This document shows positions 1 to 11,142 of a DNA stretch of 64,000 nt, piece after piece. Under the pieces are notes generated by a model. It was not told the origin of the DNA, did not search any database, and saw nothing but the letters and a program-made list of their open reading frames with translations. This DNA comes from Limnoperna fortunei (taxonomy: Eukaryota > Mollusca > Bivalvia > Mytilida > Modiolidae), in NCBI GenBank assembly GCA_944474755.1, contig OX104122.1, forward strand, positions 20,733,714 to 20,797,713. The letters are read 5' to 3'. Both the position numbers and the translations under genes were made by a program. The stretch's first letter is position 1. Each line of letters opens with the position of its first letter.

Positions 1-461
1 GGATTACAACATGGAAAGGATCATTGGTGTATTTTGTTAAAGGAAAGGGAATCGACATGATGGATGTTAATGGAACGAACACAACAACAATTGTCAAGTG
101 TGATTTACCAATTTGGGCATATATTGCTGAATATAATGACAAACTGTACTACACCAACAGCGACGCACACACTGTCACCTGCTGTGACATTAGAGGTAAC
201 ACAATCTGGACATTTAAAGATGAGGCTGTCCTGTGTAAGCTGTTCGGTATATCAGTCGATAATGATGGACACGTGTATGTTGTTAGTAATGGGAATAAAA
301 GTTTAATAGTGTTATCGTCTGACGGACAACAAATTAGACATATTCTGTCAAAGAAGGACGGTCTAAAAAATCCAACAGCATTACACTATGACAGAAGCAG
401 GAAACAAATTCTTGTGGCAAATTGGAGCGAAAATGCTCTGCTATTTGAAGTATTATCATAG
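1..461 (+). CDS. TRIM-like B-box/beta-propeller protein, copy 1, 3' end only
   Basis: The reading frame is open from base 3 to the TAG at 459-461 and is cut by the left edge of the window. About 152 residues are visible. They align closely with the C-terminal ends of the two paralogues at 9454-11142 and 44623-46289, including the shared words TTWKGSL, KGKGI, MMDVNGT, NTIWTF, HVYVV and NNPTALH-like. The repeated hydrophobic-strand pattern is that of a six-bladed NHL/TolB-type propeller, the C-terminal part of bivalve TRIM-like proteins, inferred to be a protein- or RNA-binding platform. No lesion is visible here, so this may be the end of an intact gene, but the B-box and coiled coil lie outside the window. 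The first in-frame TTG is at 24, so the true start cannot be placed. Confidence 0.7.
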   Translation, partial: ITTWKGSLVYFVKGKGIDMMDVNGTNTTTIVKCDLPIWAYIAEYNDKLYYTNSDAHTVTCCDIRGNTIWTFKDEAVLCKLFGISVDNDGHVYVVSNGNKSLIVLSSDGQQIRHILSKKDGLKNPTALHYDRSRKQILVANWSENALLFEVLS

Positions 462-2370
462 TTTTAAAACAACTTTTAAAGTCGCATAGGTTTTTGTGCC
501 ATTTTCCTAGTTCCTTTATGTCAAATTACTTTCATTTGAAATCGAACGAGAAAAATGAAACAAAACTTCAGTTTAAACTTGTTCATTCCTTTCTAAAATA
601 CCCTTTAGAATATATATCTAATAAGGCAGTGAATTGACAGAAAATAGAATTGGAATTATCGTAAACAGAAATTGAAATAATTCTTTCATTTTGCTTTCGC
701 TTCGCAACAATTATTACATGTAATTAATATTATTTGCTGTGTTGTAGTTGCATTATAATATAATCTCACTAAATGTAATTAAAATGTTCTATTGTAGACA
801 AAAAACCATTTTATGATGTTAATTATCATTTCTATCATTTAAATACTTCTCTTGGTTTCGAACCATAACGAGGCTTAAAATTTGTTTTAACAGTGATAAT
901 AGGCTCAAAGATTTGTCACAATTAGTTAATGTGTTACTTGCGTATTAAGAGCCAAATTCCAATCAGAGCAATAATTCTGATCCATTAGCCAGTGTCACAA
1001 TACAGACAAAAACTATCTAACTTGCTACCGAACACTTAATTTGTAAAATCCTTAAAATCACTTTAATGGTTATAGAAGAGCATTTATTTTGTTTTACATT
1101 CACGTAAATACAAAGTGGTGCTGATCAAATTTAATGGTGGTTCCATGCATGTTGATATTTAATAAACATCGTCGAAATCATAAAATTACATAAAATGTTT
1201 CTGTATGCAAATATGTTCACGTATATTCAGCGTTGCCTTGCATTCCACACTTCCAACATATTAACAATCAACATATGGTACATTACTCTTGTAATGAAAT
1301 ATCCCGGATTCCATTTTTCAAAAAAACTTTATGCGTCTGTTGTGCCGATCGTGTATTTAATTTAGTATGTGGAATAGTTAAATTCAATGTGGAAACATCA
1401 AATTATTTTATACTATTAGAAGAATACAGGGATCTAAAACTCCATCAGTTCCTTCGAATTTTTTTTAAAGATCCATATTAGATTTTCACTATTTCTAGAG
1501 TAACAAGAATCAAAGTATTTTTGTAGACATGATTTATCGCTGTCAATATTGATATTAACAGGCCCGAAAGAGGTGTCGTTGTACATTTAGATGAGCAAGC
1601 AATAAAATGTTGTTTGTGTGGACTTTTGTGAAATTTTTAAAATTCGGTACAATTAAAGAATGTCGTTCTCCTCACTGACAGAGAGCCCAACGGAAGATAT
1701 GAAAGATTTGTTATTGTCAATAATTTTATCATTAGACAGCTGCTTGTAAGACCAATTACTAATTCATTTGTCAAATAATCAATCTAGTGTTTTAGTGTTT
1801 TTGCATACACAAATGGTGTTATTTTGGTGTCTTATCGGCAGGGACATTAAATTTCAAATACATGTAAATGTTAATTCAAGGTAAAGTCGAACAAATATGT
1901 TTGAGGTTGCTTACCATTTCCCACTAGAACAACGATTTCATGTAATGAGCATCATTACAAGCAATTAATGCTTAAGGACTGTTTTTATTTTTGATAATCA
2001 AATAATATTTGCAATTCTAATATTTAGTGTTGTCAATATTTTGCGCAATAATAGTAAGCATCATCAATCAGTCACGCGTTGGGGTCGTCGCTAAAATAGT
2101 TAGGATATAGAAAATGGACAACGTTGGTCAGCTATTTAGTATTTAAATGAAATTAAATACAACTAAATGTAGCATATGTATCATTTATATATCCATTGCC
2201 TTGCATTACACAAAACAGACCAGTACTGCTATAAACTCAGTACCATGTTGTGTTGGTGATAATGTTGTTTAGTGATAGCAATAGCTAAAAACGATTTACT
2301 GAAAAAAGTAACATTTCAGCAGTATCACTTTAAGATGCATGAGGTTCTAAATACAATGTGATACATACTA
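462..2370. other. 3' flank of copy 1, shared with copies 2 and 3
   Basis: No credible coding frame. Blocks of this stretch recur in the same order downstream of the other two copies: the ctagttcct block (about 505) matches 11190 and 46340; the gaaccataacgagg block (about 860) matches 47770; the aaacatcgtcgaaatcat block (about 1160) matches 11880; and the tgttgtgttggtga block (about 2250) matches 47975. This shows that the duplicated unit is larger than the gene. Confidence 0.55.
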
Positions 2371-2379
2371 AGTTTATTG

Positions 2380-2415
2380 ACAACGTCAGACGCGCGTTTT
2401 GCCTAATCAAGAATC
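2380..2415 (-). repeat. Degenerate copy of the hammerhead-like dispersed repeat
   Basis: On the minus strand this reads CTGATGA, a 13-nt spacer, then AAAACGCGCGTCTGACGT. It is the same repeat as at 5747-5785 on the plus strand, but the stem II pairing and the GAAA box are damaged. Confidence 0.45.
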
Positions 2416-2551
2416 ATCAGTGGCGCTCAAGCAAAAACATTAAAAATCCAAATGATTAAAATGATGCAGAGCATTTATCATTCTAATTCCAAACTTTATA
2501 CCAAATCCGGCTAAGGCCACTTACACCTTGGAAAAAACTTCGACATTAAAA

Positions 2552-2716
2552 TCAAGTAAGTTACAATCTAATTAAAATAAAAATCTGTCACACGCTCCCC
2601 CTTTTTGTTATTGTCGCTGTGAAGATCTAGATGTTGTTAGATCTTCACAGCGACAATAACAAAAAGTGGGAGCTTATGAAAGATTTAATTTTAATTAGAT
2701 TGAGTAAGTGAAGTTC
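2552..2716. repeat. Long inverted repeat (foldback, MITE-like)
   Basis: The inner arms 2594-2628 and 2639-2673 are complementary at 34 of 35 positions around a 10-base loop. Weaker pairing continues outward: acaatctaattaaaat on the left matches attttaattagattg on the right, giving a hairpin of roughly 160 bases. There is no coding capacity. The structure fits a foldback element or a small non-autonomous DNA transposon. Confidence 0.8.
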
Positions 2717-3733
2717 GGCTCTACATAAAGAAATGCGTTCTCAGAAAACTTCATTTATAATTATCATGGTTTGCCAGGTCTCTTGATTTTTGGTTCTTAC
2801 CGGCAACTCGGACACTTTATCTACAACAATAACTGGTTTTGCATGAATTTTGTTAAAAATGTAAACGTTGTCTAAGACAGACAAATCCAGAAAACCTTAA
2901 GAAAACTATCTACTCGAACCAACCTGAACATTTCCTCACATCATGTTGCAGTTTACTGTACTCTACTTAGTGGCTTTGTAAATTAGATTGGGCTATTCGA
3001 CTAGCCAGCCATCCGATGAAATATTTACAGTGAAATTTATCACCACTTATCCTAAATTACATTTTTTTACATATTCAAATCTTCACGTTCAACAAAGTTT
3101 TAGCTATATTTTATTGGGATAGAAATAGTTGAAGTGCCTGTAAACGAGAAATATTATCTGCTGAACATTGTAAAACAAAGTTGAAATTTCCAAGATTATT
3201 GTTGATAATTCCAAGAATGAAGTTAAAATTTCCAGATTAAAGTTGACAATTAAAATAATAAAGCTGGAATTTCTAAGTTTTAAGACGACAAATAAAAAAA
3301 TAAAATGTGACCCAATTACGCTTGCGGAAATAAATTTTATTGAGATATGGCTACTTATAATAAATTCGATCGCTCCAGGGGAGATGTCTTACAAATGGTG
3401 ATCAAAATATATGACAATTCAAAACCAGATCTACATTTTTTGTCAAAGTTTTAGTTTTGTATCTGGTATGGTAAACGAGATCTGCACAAAAAACAATTTC
3501 AAAAATTAACCTAAACGTTTGGCATTGTGCCCTACCTTTTTGGTCAAGACTTATGATGAGCATCAATGAAAACCGCAAGTCTTTATCACATCTGGTTTTT
3601 GAGAATCAACTTGCAATTAAAAAGGAGAGAAAACTCATAGGAGGAGGTGAAAAAGTCCTTCATGGGACATGTAACAAAGTGTCACAACACATCACTGACC
3701 ATGTTTGAAGAATTTTCATTGCAACAACTTTTA
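2717..3733. other. Non-coding, no gene seen
   Basis: AT-rich sequence. Around 3165-3290 there are diverged units of the form aatttccaagaat/aaagttgaa, related to the array at 3897-4205. No other structure was recognised. Confidence 0.5.
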
Positions 3734-3747
3734 CTGTTTCAGATTGA

Positions 3748-3882
3748 TTGTTTGTTTGTTTGTTTGATGGTGTTTAACGCCACTTTCAGCAATTTTTCAG
3801 CTATATCATGGCGTCCAGTTTTTATTGGGGGAGGAAGCCGGAGTACCCGGAGAAAACCCCCGACCTGCGGTAGGAAAACTGG
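3748..3882 (-). mobile_element. 5'-truncated SINE with 14-bp target duplication
   Basis: The insert lies between two perfect copies of ctgtttcagattga (3734-3747 and 3883-3896). In minus orientation it carries the conserved SINE body (reading on plus: acgccactttcagcaatttt, then gaggaagccggagtaccc, then cgacctgcggtag) and an (AAAC)n-type tail seen on plus as gtttgtttgtttg. The tRNA-derived head is missing, so the copy is 5'-truncated, ending inside the aaaactgg segment. Confidence 0.85.
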
Positions 3883-3896
3883 CTGTTTCAGATTGA

Positions 3897-4205
3897 AAGT
3901 GGAATTTCCCAAATTAAACTCGATAATTTCACGAGTGACGTTGATAATGCCAATAATCCAAGAATAAAGATTAAAGTTGATAATTGCAAGAAATACGTTG
4001 AAATTCCAAGAAATAAGTTGGAATTTCCAAGAATAAAGTTGATAATTCCACGAATGAAGTTGGAATAATTCCAAGAATTAAGTTGGAAATGTATGATAAT
4101 TTCAATAATAAAGATGATAATTCCAAGAAGTAAGTTGGAATTTCCTAGAATAAAGCTGAAATTTCCAAGAATCAAGCTTGAATTTCAAAGATCAAAGTCG
4201 AGAAA
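3897..4205. repeat. Diverged tandem repeat, ~22-24-bp units
   Basis: Imperfect units of the type aagttgataattccaagaat repeat about a dozen times. Related units occur at 3165-3290. Two long minus-strand frames here are by-products of the repeat and are not called as genes. Confidence 0.65.
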
Positions 4206-5740
4206 TTAAAAAATAAAATAAAAATAAAATGTAGCTCCAATACGCCTTCCCATGGCTGCTAATCGCGTTAATGCACCACCAAATAGGATGAAAAGAAAAT
4301 CATCAGAGCGATTTCCATTAATGCAAGGGAGGGGAAAAAATGCAGTTTTGACACGTCTAGGTAATGAATTTCACAGGTGATTCTGTCACCTATACATGTT
4401 AGTGTATTTCAATTAGTTTTATTATGAAACCTTTTCCATAATTTTCTTTAAAACAATTTGTGCCATGGACATAAGAAGGAATTGAAGGTTCGAAATACAA
4501 GTTCAAGTAATTTTGAAGAAGGAAGAATACAGTTTTTCTGCCATCTTACAAAAAAATTTCAAAGCATGAAAATAAAAAAACTTTGTGCATGCATTTATTG
4601 CCGTGGTAACTGATTGTGTATAAGAATAATTCATTTATGTAATCAAAATTATTAGGGTTTACAATGGAGTCATGTCATGTCACCTTGTTCGCAATAAAAA
4701 CATAGCAATACTAATTAACTTATTATTTTATTTTATTTTTAATTTGTTATGTATTTTATATACTCTATGCACAACACTAGTCACATGAAAATTAGTATGA
4801 CACGATAGATAAAGATCTAAACAACTTACGACCTATAAGTATACAGGTGACTTTATTTAATTGCTACTTTAAAAACTCGCTATCGTAAATACCGTTTACA
4901 AAAAAGGATGTAGAATATATTTGTCAATTAACATATTCAATTGTTTTGACTAATATTTTATTTTAAATCTGAAAATCTATTAAAATGGTAAAAATGCACT
5001 CAGATAACAAATTTGAACAAATAATAGCAAAATTTACGCTTTTTCACAATATATTTCTATATCAAGTGTTTTTGATTAAAAGGACATTTATCTAACTTTC
5101 TTTCGATGCCAAAAATATTCTTCTCATTCCAGTTTATAAGGAGTTTGAATTAGTTTTGTTTACGTATTTACGGCAAAAATTATACGGAAAAAACTAGCTA
5201 ATATTTTTATATGAATGAAATGTCTTTGACACGATTTAATGCAGCTGCTAATTTTTTAAGTAATTAGTTTTATACTTCTAAATGGGGCATTTCAATAACT
5301 TTGTACAACTAATGTCTGTATGTCTTTGAATATTATACAAAAAGTCCACAATTGTTACTACAGGTGTATAAATTGTTGACACAAAAACGAAACATATGGA
5401 AAAAAGTAATAAGCAACGGAGCAGCGCTTTAATTCATCTTAAAACCATATTGAGGCATTAAACATTGAATAAATGCTCAATTACGACAATCCTAGAAGCG
5501 GCTTAAGCGGAAATTTTTGATAAATGTTGATAACGCTTTACCCGTTACATGTAAGTTTGAAGCTGTCAACAAATAACAATTTAACTAGCAATAAAATTTT
5601 TCAATTATATTTCATGCTATACCGACATTAAATACTAGCATCTACTGGGTATATCAATATATTTATGTAAACTATTCATTGCAAGTATAAGGTATGAATT
5701 TTGGCAAACGTGGGCTTCTAACAATTTAGCTAACAACATG
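4206..5740. other. Non-coding, no gene seen
   Basis: AT-rich. The stretch 4690-4810 shares several words (ataaaaacatagca, tatgtattttatat, actagtcacatga) with the USP5 intron at 54430-54560. No coding frame of note. Confidence 0.45.
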
Positions 5741-5746
5741 AGCACC

Positions 5747-5785
5747 CTGATGAGTCTTAATCAGACGAAACGCGCGTCTGGCGTA
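5747..5785 (+). ncRNA. Hammerhead-ribozyme-like core in a dispersed repeat
   Basis: Seen directly: CTGATGA (5747-5753); a stem II candidate GTCT/AGAC (5754-5757 with 5763-5766) with a 5-nt loop; GAAA (5767-5770); and a stem III candidate ACGC/GCGT (5770-5773 with 5781-5784) followed by A5785 at the expected cleavage position. This is the conserved order of a type I hammerhead (CUGAUGA, stem II, GAAA, stem III, UH). Stem I is weak: only G5786 with C5746 pairs immediately. Self-cleavage is therefore uncertain. A degenerate inverted copy lies at 2380-2415. Hammerheads carried by repeats are known in metazoans, including molluscs. Confidence 0.45.
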
Positions 5786-6690
5786 GTCAATTCTATTAAC
5801 CTTGGTATCTCTGATGACATTTTATTCATAACATCACTAAAACTAAGGGTGGTTCTTTTTCGTGACCATATCGATATTAAGTTTACATCCATATCTAGAT
5901 ATCCTTATAAATAGACAGGTTGATAATGATGATAATTAATGGTAGTAATCTTCATTATGGGTGAATTAAGGGTGGCCCTGGATGAAGTACTCATTTTTAA
6001 CTATATATCTAAAATAGCACTAAATCATTTCTTGTACATTGTAAGAGATTTGGAAATATATATCGAAAAGTGTTGCATTCTAAATTAACAGTTTTATCAA
6101 ACTTATAGCAGCGTTTTCTTAATAATAAATAGGTACCTGAAAATTAGTACAATACCCATTGTTAAATTTAGTGGATCAATTTTAATTATTACAGACTGTT
6201 TTGCTCATTTTTCAGCATATGATATATAAATACTATAATATAAGGCTTCAATACATTTCAAAGGCAAAAAACACCGGGACGGGTTCACAGAATAAAACCG
6301 AAGTGCAGGTAGGTAGTCTGTTGTGGTAATTTGACAAACAATTTGAATTTAGTTCTTTTAATACTCATGACGGCAATATCATTTCTTGTATGTTGTATTT
6401 TTTTTATAATAACACAAATATACTCAAATATTTTTTAAACACATATAGTTTTTTTTTTAATTCTAGCACAAAACGTGTACATGGGGAAAGCACAATTACC
6501 CTTATCTAAAAAGAACTATTTTCTAACAGGGAGCTTGCCTATAGAGTAAATGCTTTAATATTCTTCTCGTATTTGCCTTTATGAAAAATATGCATCTTTT
6601 AACGTGACGAACATAAAATCTGTTTAAATTTTTACCTGCTTGACTTTTCCTTCAAGTGTAAACATAAGAGAAACTGCCCTAGGATTTGAA
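5786..6690. other. Non-coding, no gene seen
   Basis: AT-rich intergenic DNA with short homopolymers; nothing else recognised. Confidence 0.4.
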
Positions 6691-6699
6691 TTATACATA

Positions 6700-6946
6700 T
6701 ACTCCACAAACTAAAAAACATTGGGAAAGAGCATTCCGGATGATGACCCACATTCATATCCAATTACAACAAAAATACTTTTGCAATCAAATATTTCAAA
6801 TACCTACGAAGTGGACCAATTAAATATTAAATATTAAATTTAGCAACAATATCTTGCATTCTATACATTTAAATATACCACCATTTGTAATATTGCGGTC
6901 AGTTGACAATTTACTTCCTGGTGTAAAGGTGATTGTTGTTTACAGG
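6700..6946 (+). promoter_or_regulatory. Conserved upstream region and 5' leader exon of TRIM-like copy 2
   Basis: The block containing cattgggaaagagc (about 6719), then acttcctggtg (about 6912), ending gttgtttacag|gtaattg (6936-6953), is conserved at 42910-43131 upstream of copy 3, where it ends gctgtttacag|gtaacatg. Both end in a splice donor. The next acceptor is at 9441-9442, 11 bases before the ATG of copy 2. I infer a non-coding leader exon with its promoter just upstream. The exact transcription start is not visible. Confidence 0.5.
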
Positions 6947-7267
6947 TAATTGAATGCACAAAATATTCTACGAGTAAAGAGGCTCTAGATTATTATAGAA
7001 AAATGATATACAATTCTAAAGCATTTTAACTTATATCATTATTAATGTCAAGCGAATTGTTGACGTGTTCGAAAATACTTTCGTTTTTGCAGGGTTTTGA
7101 ATAGGAAATATTTAGAAATAGATTTGTTTGGGTTTTTTTAAAAAATGCTGTACTATACTACATTCGGACATTTTGAGCTATATATAGGATACAGTAATTA
7201 CTGAGACGGATTATCCAGTAACAACAAGCAATGCATATCAATTAATATTTCAAAAAGGAGCCTTCTT

Positions 7268-7333
7268 GATCTACAAAAGGAGCATAAGCTAAACCATACG
7301 CGGTAAGCAGTTTTCATTTTTCAAGCAAAAACC
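7268..7333 (+). repeat. Short dispersed repeat, direct copy at 17801
   Basis: Contains atctacaaaaggagcataag and cgcggtaagcagttttcat, matching 17801-17867 with a few substitutions. Confidence 0.6.
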
Positions 7334-7364
7334 CCTCTCCACAATACGTCAACACTTAGTATAG

Positions 7365-7422
7365 AGTCTTTGATCGATAGTAGCAGATGGCAAACTACTT
7401 ACACCACTAAGCTGCCGAGGCC
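7365..7422 (-). mobile_element. SINE head remnant (possible)
   Basis: Reading on plus, gatcgatagtagcagatgg, then ccactaagctgccgaggcc resembles the tRNA-like end of the SINE seen intact at 56169-56434. It is short and diverged. Confidence 0.35.
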
Positions 7423-7724
7423 TTCTTCTCTACTTATATTAATGAGCAAGAACCGAACTAGTACGGCCAATTAAAGGAGCTATGCTACAAAATAGATAAA
7501 ACAATGAGGCCGAGTGCCTCAATGGTTTATTGAAGAAAAAACCCTGACCAGACTTTTAATTTTTCTTTCCGATGCATATAGAATGTCTTGCTCTGAAGAA
7601 CTTAAATTTAAATTTAAGTTCAGTTACTATTTAATCTTTCCAACTGATTTTGAGATTAATAAAGCAACCAATACAATCAAGTCACCTTTTTACAGCGGAT
7701 GTTGCCGTTTACTAACAAGCTACT

Positions 7725-7960
7725 AAAACAAGACATTTGTGTACCTAGGTTGATGTCATTTCTTCAGAAATCGACTTAGTTGGTCGCGTTGGAAAATCCA
7801 TCTATTTAATATGCGATCAAAATTTTTGTATGACTTTTTCCCTATAAGTAACTCAAAAAGTATTTGATTAGTGGCAGGCACTGCATAATCTTTGGAGTAC
7901 CTTTGTCAACTTTCTTGTTTTATTGGGTTCGGTTACTCACATTTAATTTTTGTTGTTTTT
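7725..7960 (+). repeat. Dispersed bivalve repeat, copy A
   Basis: Shares the ordered words gtacctaggttgatgt, tcttcagaaat, taactcaaa, ggcaggcact and ttattgggttcgg with 8690-9060, and in inverted form with 12630-13010. Non-coding. Confidence 0.5.
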
Positions 7961-8689
7961 GATTTCTTCTATGTGTCTTTGAACTTCATCACTCTTCTAT
8001 GGTTTCAACTTCTTATTTATTAGTTTTCCACAGTGCACCTTAATAACACACTATTGTAGTACTTTTCGTGACAGAAGGCCTCTATTATCTGGATGATCGT
8101 TCAACCACTAAAGTTTTGATTTAGTTTTTAGAGGTATATATTTAACCCATTACAGTTCCAAACGGCCGATTCAAATTTTAATTCCAAAATTACATGTATT
8201 TTGACATATGCAGATCAATCATTAGTGTAGTGTAGCTTTTGTGTAGTTAAGCATCTTGTATGATTTGCAAGACGTGTTTTTGCGCTGTTGTGACCGTCGA
8301 AGACAATCCCTTGATTGTCACAATATAAAATTCATATTAGCTTCATACTGTAATCCAAAGTATACAGTCGGGCATACCACCGCGCATTCAGACTTTCTTC
8401 CTCAACAAAACGTGGTTGTAATATTGCTGAAGAAATGCAGTGCCATATAACCGCGTTCAAACATCAAATAAAATATATAGAACGTACGAAATTCTTGAAC
8501 ATGTGTAAATGGTAAAAAATATCCAAATAAATATTGAATATTTACCTAGCTAATCAATGGACACATACAAATCTAATAATATATTGAACAGAACTTATTA
8601 CCACCTTGGTATATAAATACAGATTTATTAAATGTGACAAAATCTCAATATTATTTTATAATATGTGACTATTCTTTAAACGACCACGC

Positions 8690-9060
8690 GACAGCATAGA
8701 CCGATCACTGCTGTTGACTACTAAAACAAGGGTTTATTGTACCTTGGTTGATGTTATCTTTCCAGAAGTTCTATGGTCGTAACCATGATCTGATTGATCG
8801 TTATGGGAAATCAAATACATTTGCGCAGGTAGTGTCGCATATTCTTGTAATTGAATTTTCTTAGACATGACAGTGAGTAACTCGACAGGTGTCTAATTAG
8901 AGGCAGGCACTACTTACTCGTCCGGAGCACGTGAGTGCACCCATGGTTTTTATTGGGTTCGGGTTATTCTATTTCTGTCTTGTGTTTTTGGATTTTGTGT
9001 TGCGCTGTGTTTGTTTGGATATATCCGGATTTGTAATTGACATTAGACTTTTGGCTCTTG
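8690..9060 (+). repeat. Dispersed bivalve repeat, copy B
   Basis: From about cgatcactgctgttgacta through taccttggttgatgttat, gtaactcgacagg, actcgtccggagcac to ttgcgctgtgtttg. An inverted copy lies at 12630-13010, on the other side of TRIM-like copy 2. Confidence 0.6.
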
Positions 9061-9442
9061 TTGTTCGTCAGTTTTCTTTGCTATTTTTTTAATACAATAT
9101 AAATATATATTAGTAGTAGATTCACCGTATTGCAATCAGTCCGAATAAAAATCACTTAGGTCATGTTTAAATCTATATAATACCCAAAACGTTTCGCAAA
9201 GGATTGGAGTTTTTTGCCAAAGATTATGTTTAAATGCACAACTTTGAATTGAAACCAAAGTATGTAGATTTCTGGTTAGAGGTTTTCGGTAACTTTTTTT
9301 ACATACATGCAAAATTTACGCCCAGGACTTGATTAAAGTAAACAACGAAAAGATTTAGACAGCTTATTGTGATAGATCAGGGCTCACTTTAAGTATGTGC
9401 TATTTAACATTACAAAGTAATCATTCTAATATTTTCCCACAG

Positions 9443-11142
9443 GATCAAGTAAAATGGCAGAAAACGCACAGATTTGCAGCATTTGTGACCAAAATCATAT
9501 TACAAAAACCTCATCGTACTGGTGTTCCGAATGCGAACAGGCATTTTGCTCCGATTGTAAACTTTATCACGGGTCGTTGAAGCTGTTTAAAAGTCACGTT
9601 CCGATACCAATTTCAGACTTCCAGACTTTGGCACCATCTGTTGCGTATATTAGTAGTTACTGCACAGAACACGACGAGAAGTTTCTGATGTTCTGTCAAA
9701 GTCATGACAGCCTGTTATGTCACGAATGTATTGAAAAACACTCTGAATGTAAAGATGTAATATCCCTGAGTAAGATGACTGGTAACATCAAGACATCAGA
9801 AAAGTTTATCGAGACCAAACAAAGTTTGACAGATATCGACACCAATATTCTAAGAATTGAAGAAAGCATAACACAAAATCAGAGAAGTTTAAAAGACCAG
9901 GAGGAGATAATTTTGTGTTCAATTAGTAAGGTTCGCAAAGAAATTAATGAGCACTTGGATAAAATAGAGACAGTTATGAAGAATGAAGTTATAGAATTAC
10001 AAAGTAAAAACCATAGTGACATGGAAACTGTTCTGCGTTCTCTGAAAGATATGAAACAGCAAAATTCAGCATGTAAAATTCAGCTAGAAATTATACAAAA
10101 GCACGCATCCAACCTACAAACATTCTTAGGACTACGACAGATTAGTTCTAAAGTTTCTACAACCGAGACATTTATACAGTCTGTTGTAGAAAACGGAAGT
10201 CTCGATAAAATCACTATAGAGTGCAGTATTGATAAAAATATAACAAGTATAACAAATAATATTCATATGTTCGGGACAGTTCGCGTTGACAAATGTCCGT
10301 GTGATCTTTCCCTTATGAAACAAAGAGAGAAACAAGCACAGTTAGTTGGAGTAAAATCCAAATCTATCAATGATATCAAAGTTAACTTGAAACAGACCGT
10401 TAATACTAAAGGCGTGTTTATATGCGGTTGTGATATCCTACCAGGTGGTACAATGGTTTTCAGTGACTATAATTCATCTAAAGACTGTTTAATTATTATT
10501 GATGGTGACTCTAAAGCTTTGCTTGAAGTTTCGTTGAAACCGTGCTATGCTTTTGATGTAACATGTATTGACGACAAAACTGTCGCCGTGACGTCAAACA
10601 AATATTCACACTCGGGAGTAAATATTATAGACATACGCAGTCGTAAAATATTGAAATTTGTTGCAAGTAATGATCCTTGTTATGGGATTACAACATGGAA
10701 AGGATCATTGGTATAAGTAAAAGGAAAGGGAATCGACATGATGGATGTAAATGGAACGAACACAACAACAATTGTCAAGTGTAATTTACCAGCTTGGGCA
10801 CATATTGCTGAATATAATGACAAACTGTACTACAACAACCTCGACGCACACACTGTCACCTGCTGTGACATAGGAGGTAACACAATCTGGACATTTAAAG
10901 ACGAGACTGTCGTCTGTAATCCGTTCGATATATCGGTTGATAATGACGGACACGTGTACGTTGTTAGTAAAAGGAATAAAAGTTTAATAGTGTTATCCGC
11001 CGATGGAAAACAAAGTAGACAAATTGTGTCAAACAAGGATGGTCTAAATAATCCAACAGCATTACACCATGACAAAAGAAGGAAACAACTTCTTGTAGCT
11101 AATTTAGGCAGAAATGCTCTGCTATTTGAAGTATTATCATAG
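9443..11142 (+). pseudogene. TRIM-like B-box/coiled-coil/NHL-like gene, copy 2, interrupted by one in-frame TAA
   Basis: A splice acceptor (ttttcccacag, ending 9442) is followed 11 bases later by ATG 9454. The frame runs 420 codons to TAA 10714-10716, then continues in the same frame for 141 more codons to TAG 11140-11142. There is no RING domain. Residues 8-47 form a B-box1-like zinc site (C8, C11, C23, C26, C31, C34, H38, H47); residues 69-98 form a B-box2 (C69, H72, C80, C88, C91, H95, C98); about 110-220 is a predicted coiled coil; the rest is a propeller-like strand-repeat region. Copies 1 and 3 encode Tyr-Phe-Val-Lys and Cys-Ala-Ile-Lys at the break, so the TAA follows a small deletion. 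Family role: bivalve TRIM-like proteins are inferred to act in regulation or innate immunity. A truncated product, readthrough or an assembly error remain possible. Confidence 0.8.

Noticed and set aside
3739..4175. Minus-strand frames of 95-111 residues rich in Asn, Ile and Phe
   Set aside because: They run through a SINE and a tandem repeat and have no domain.
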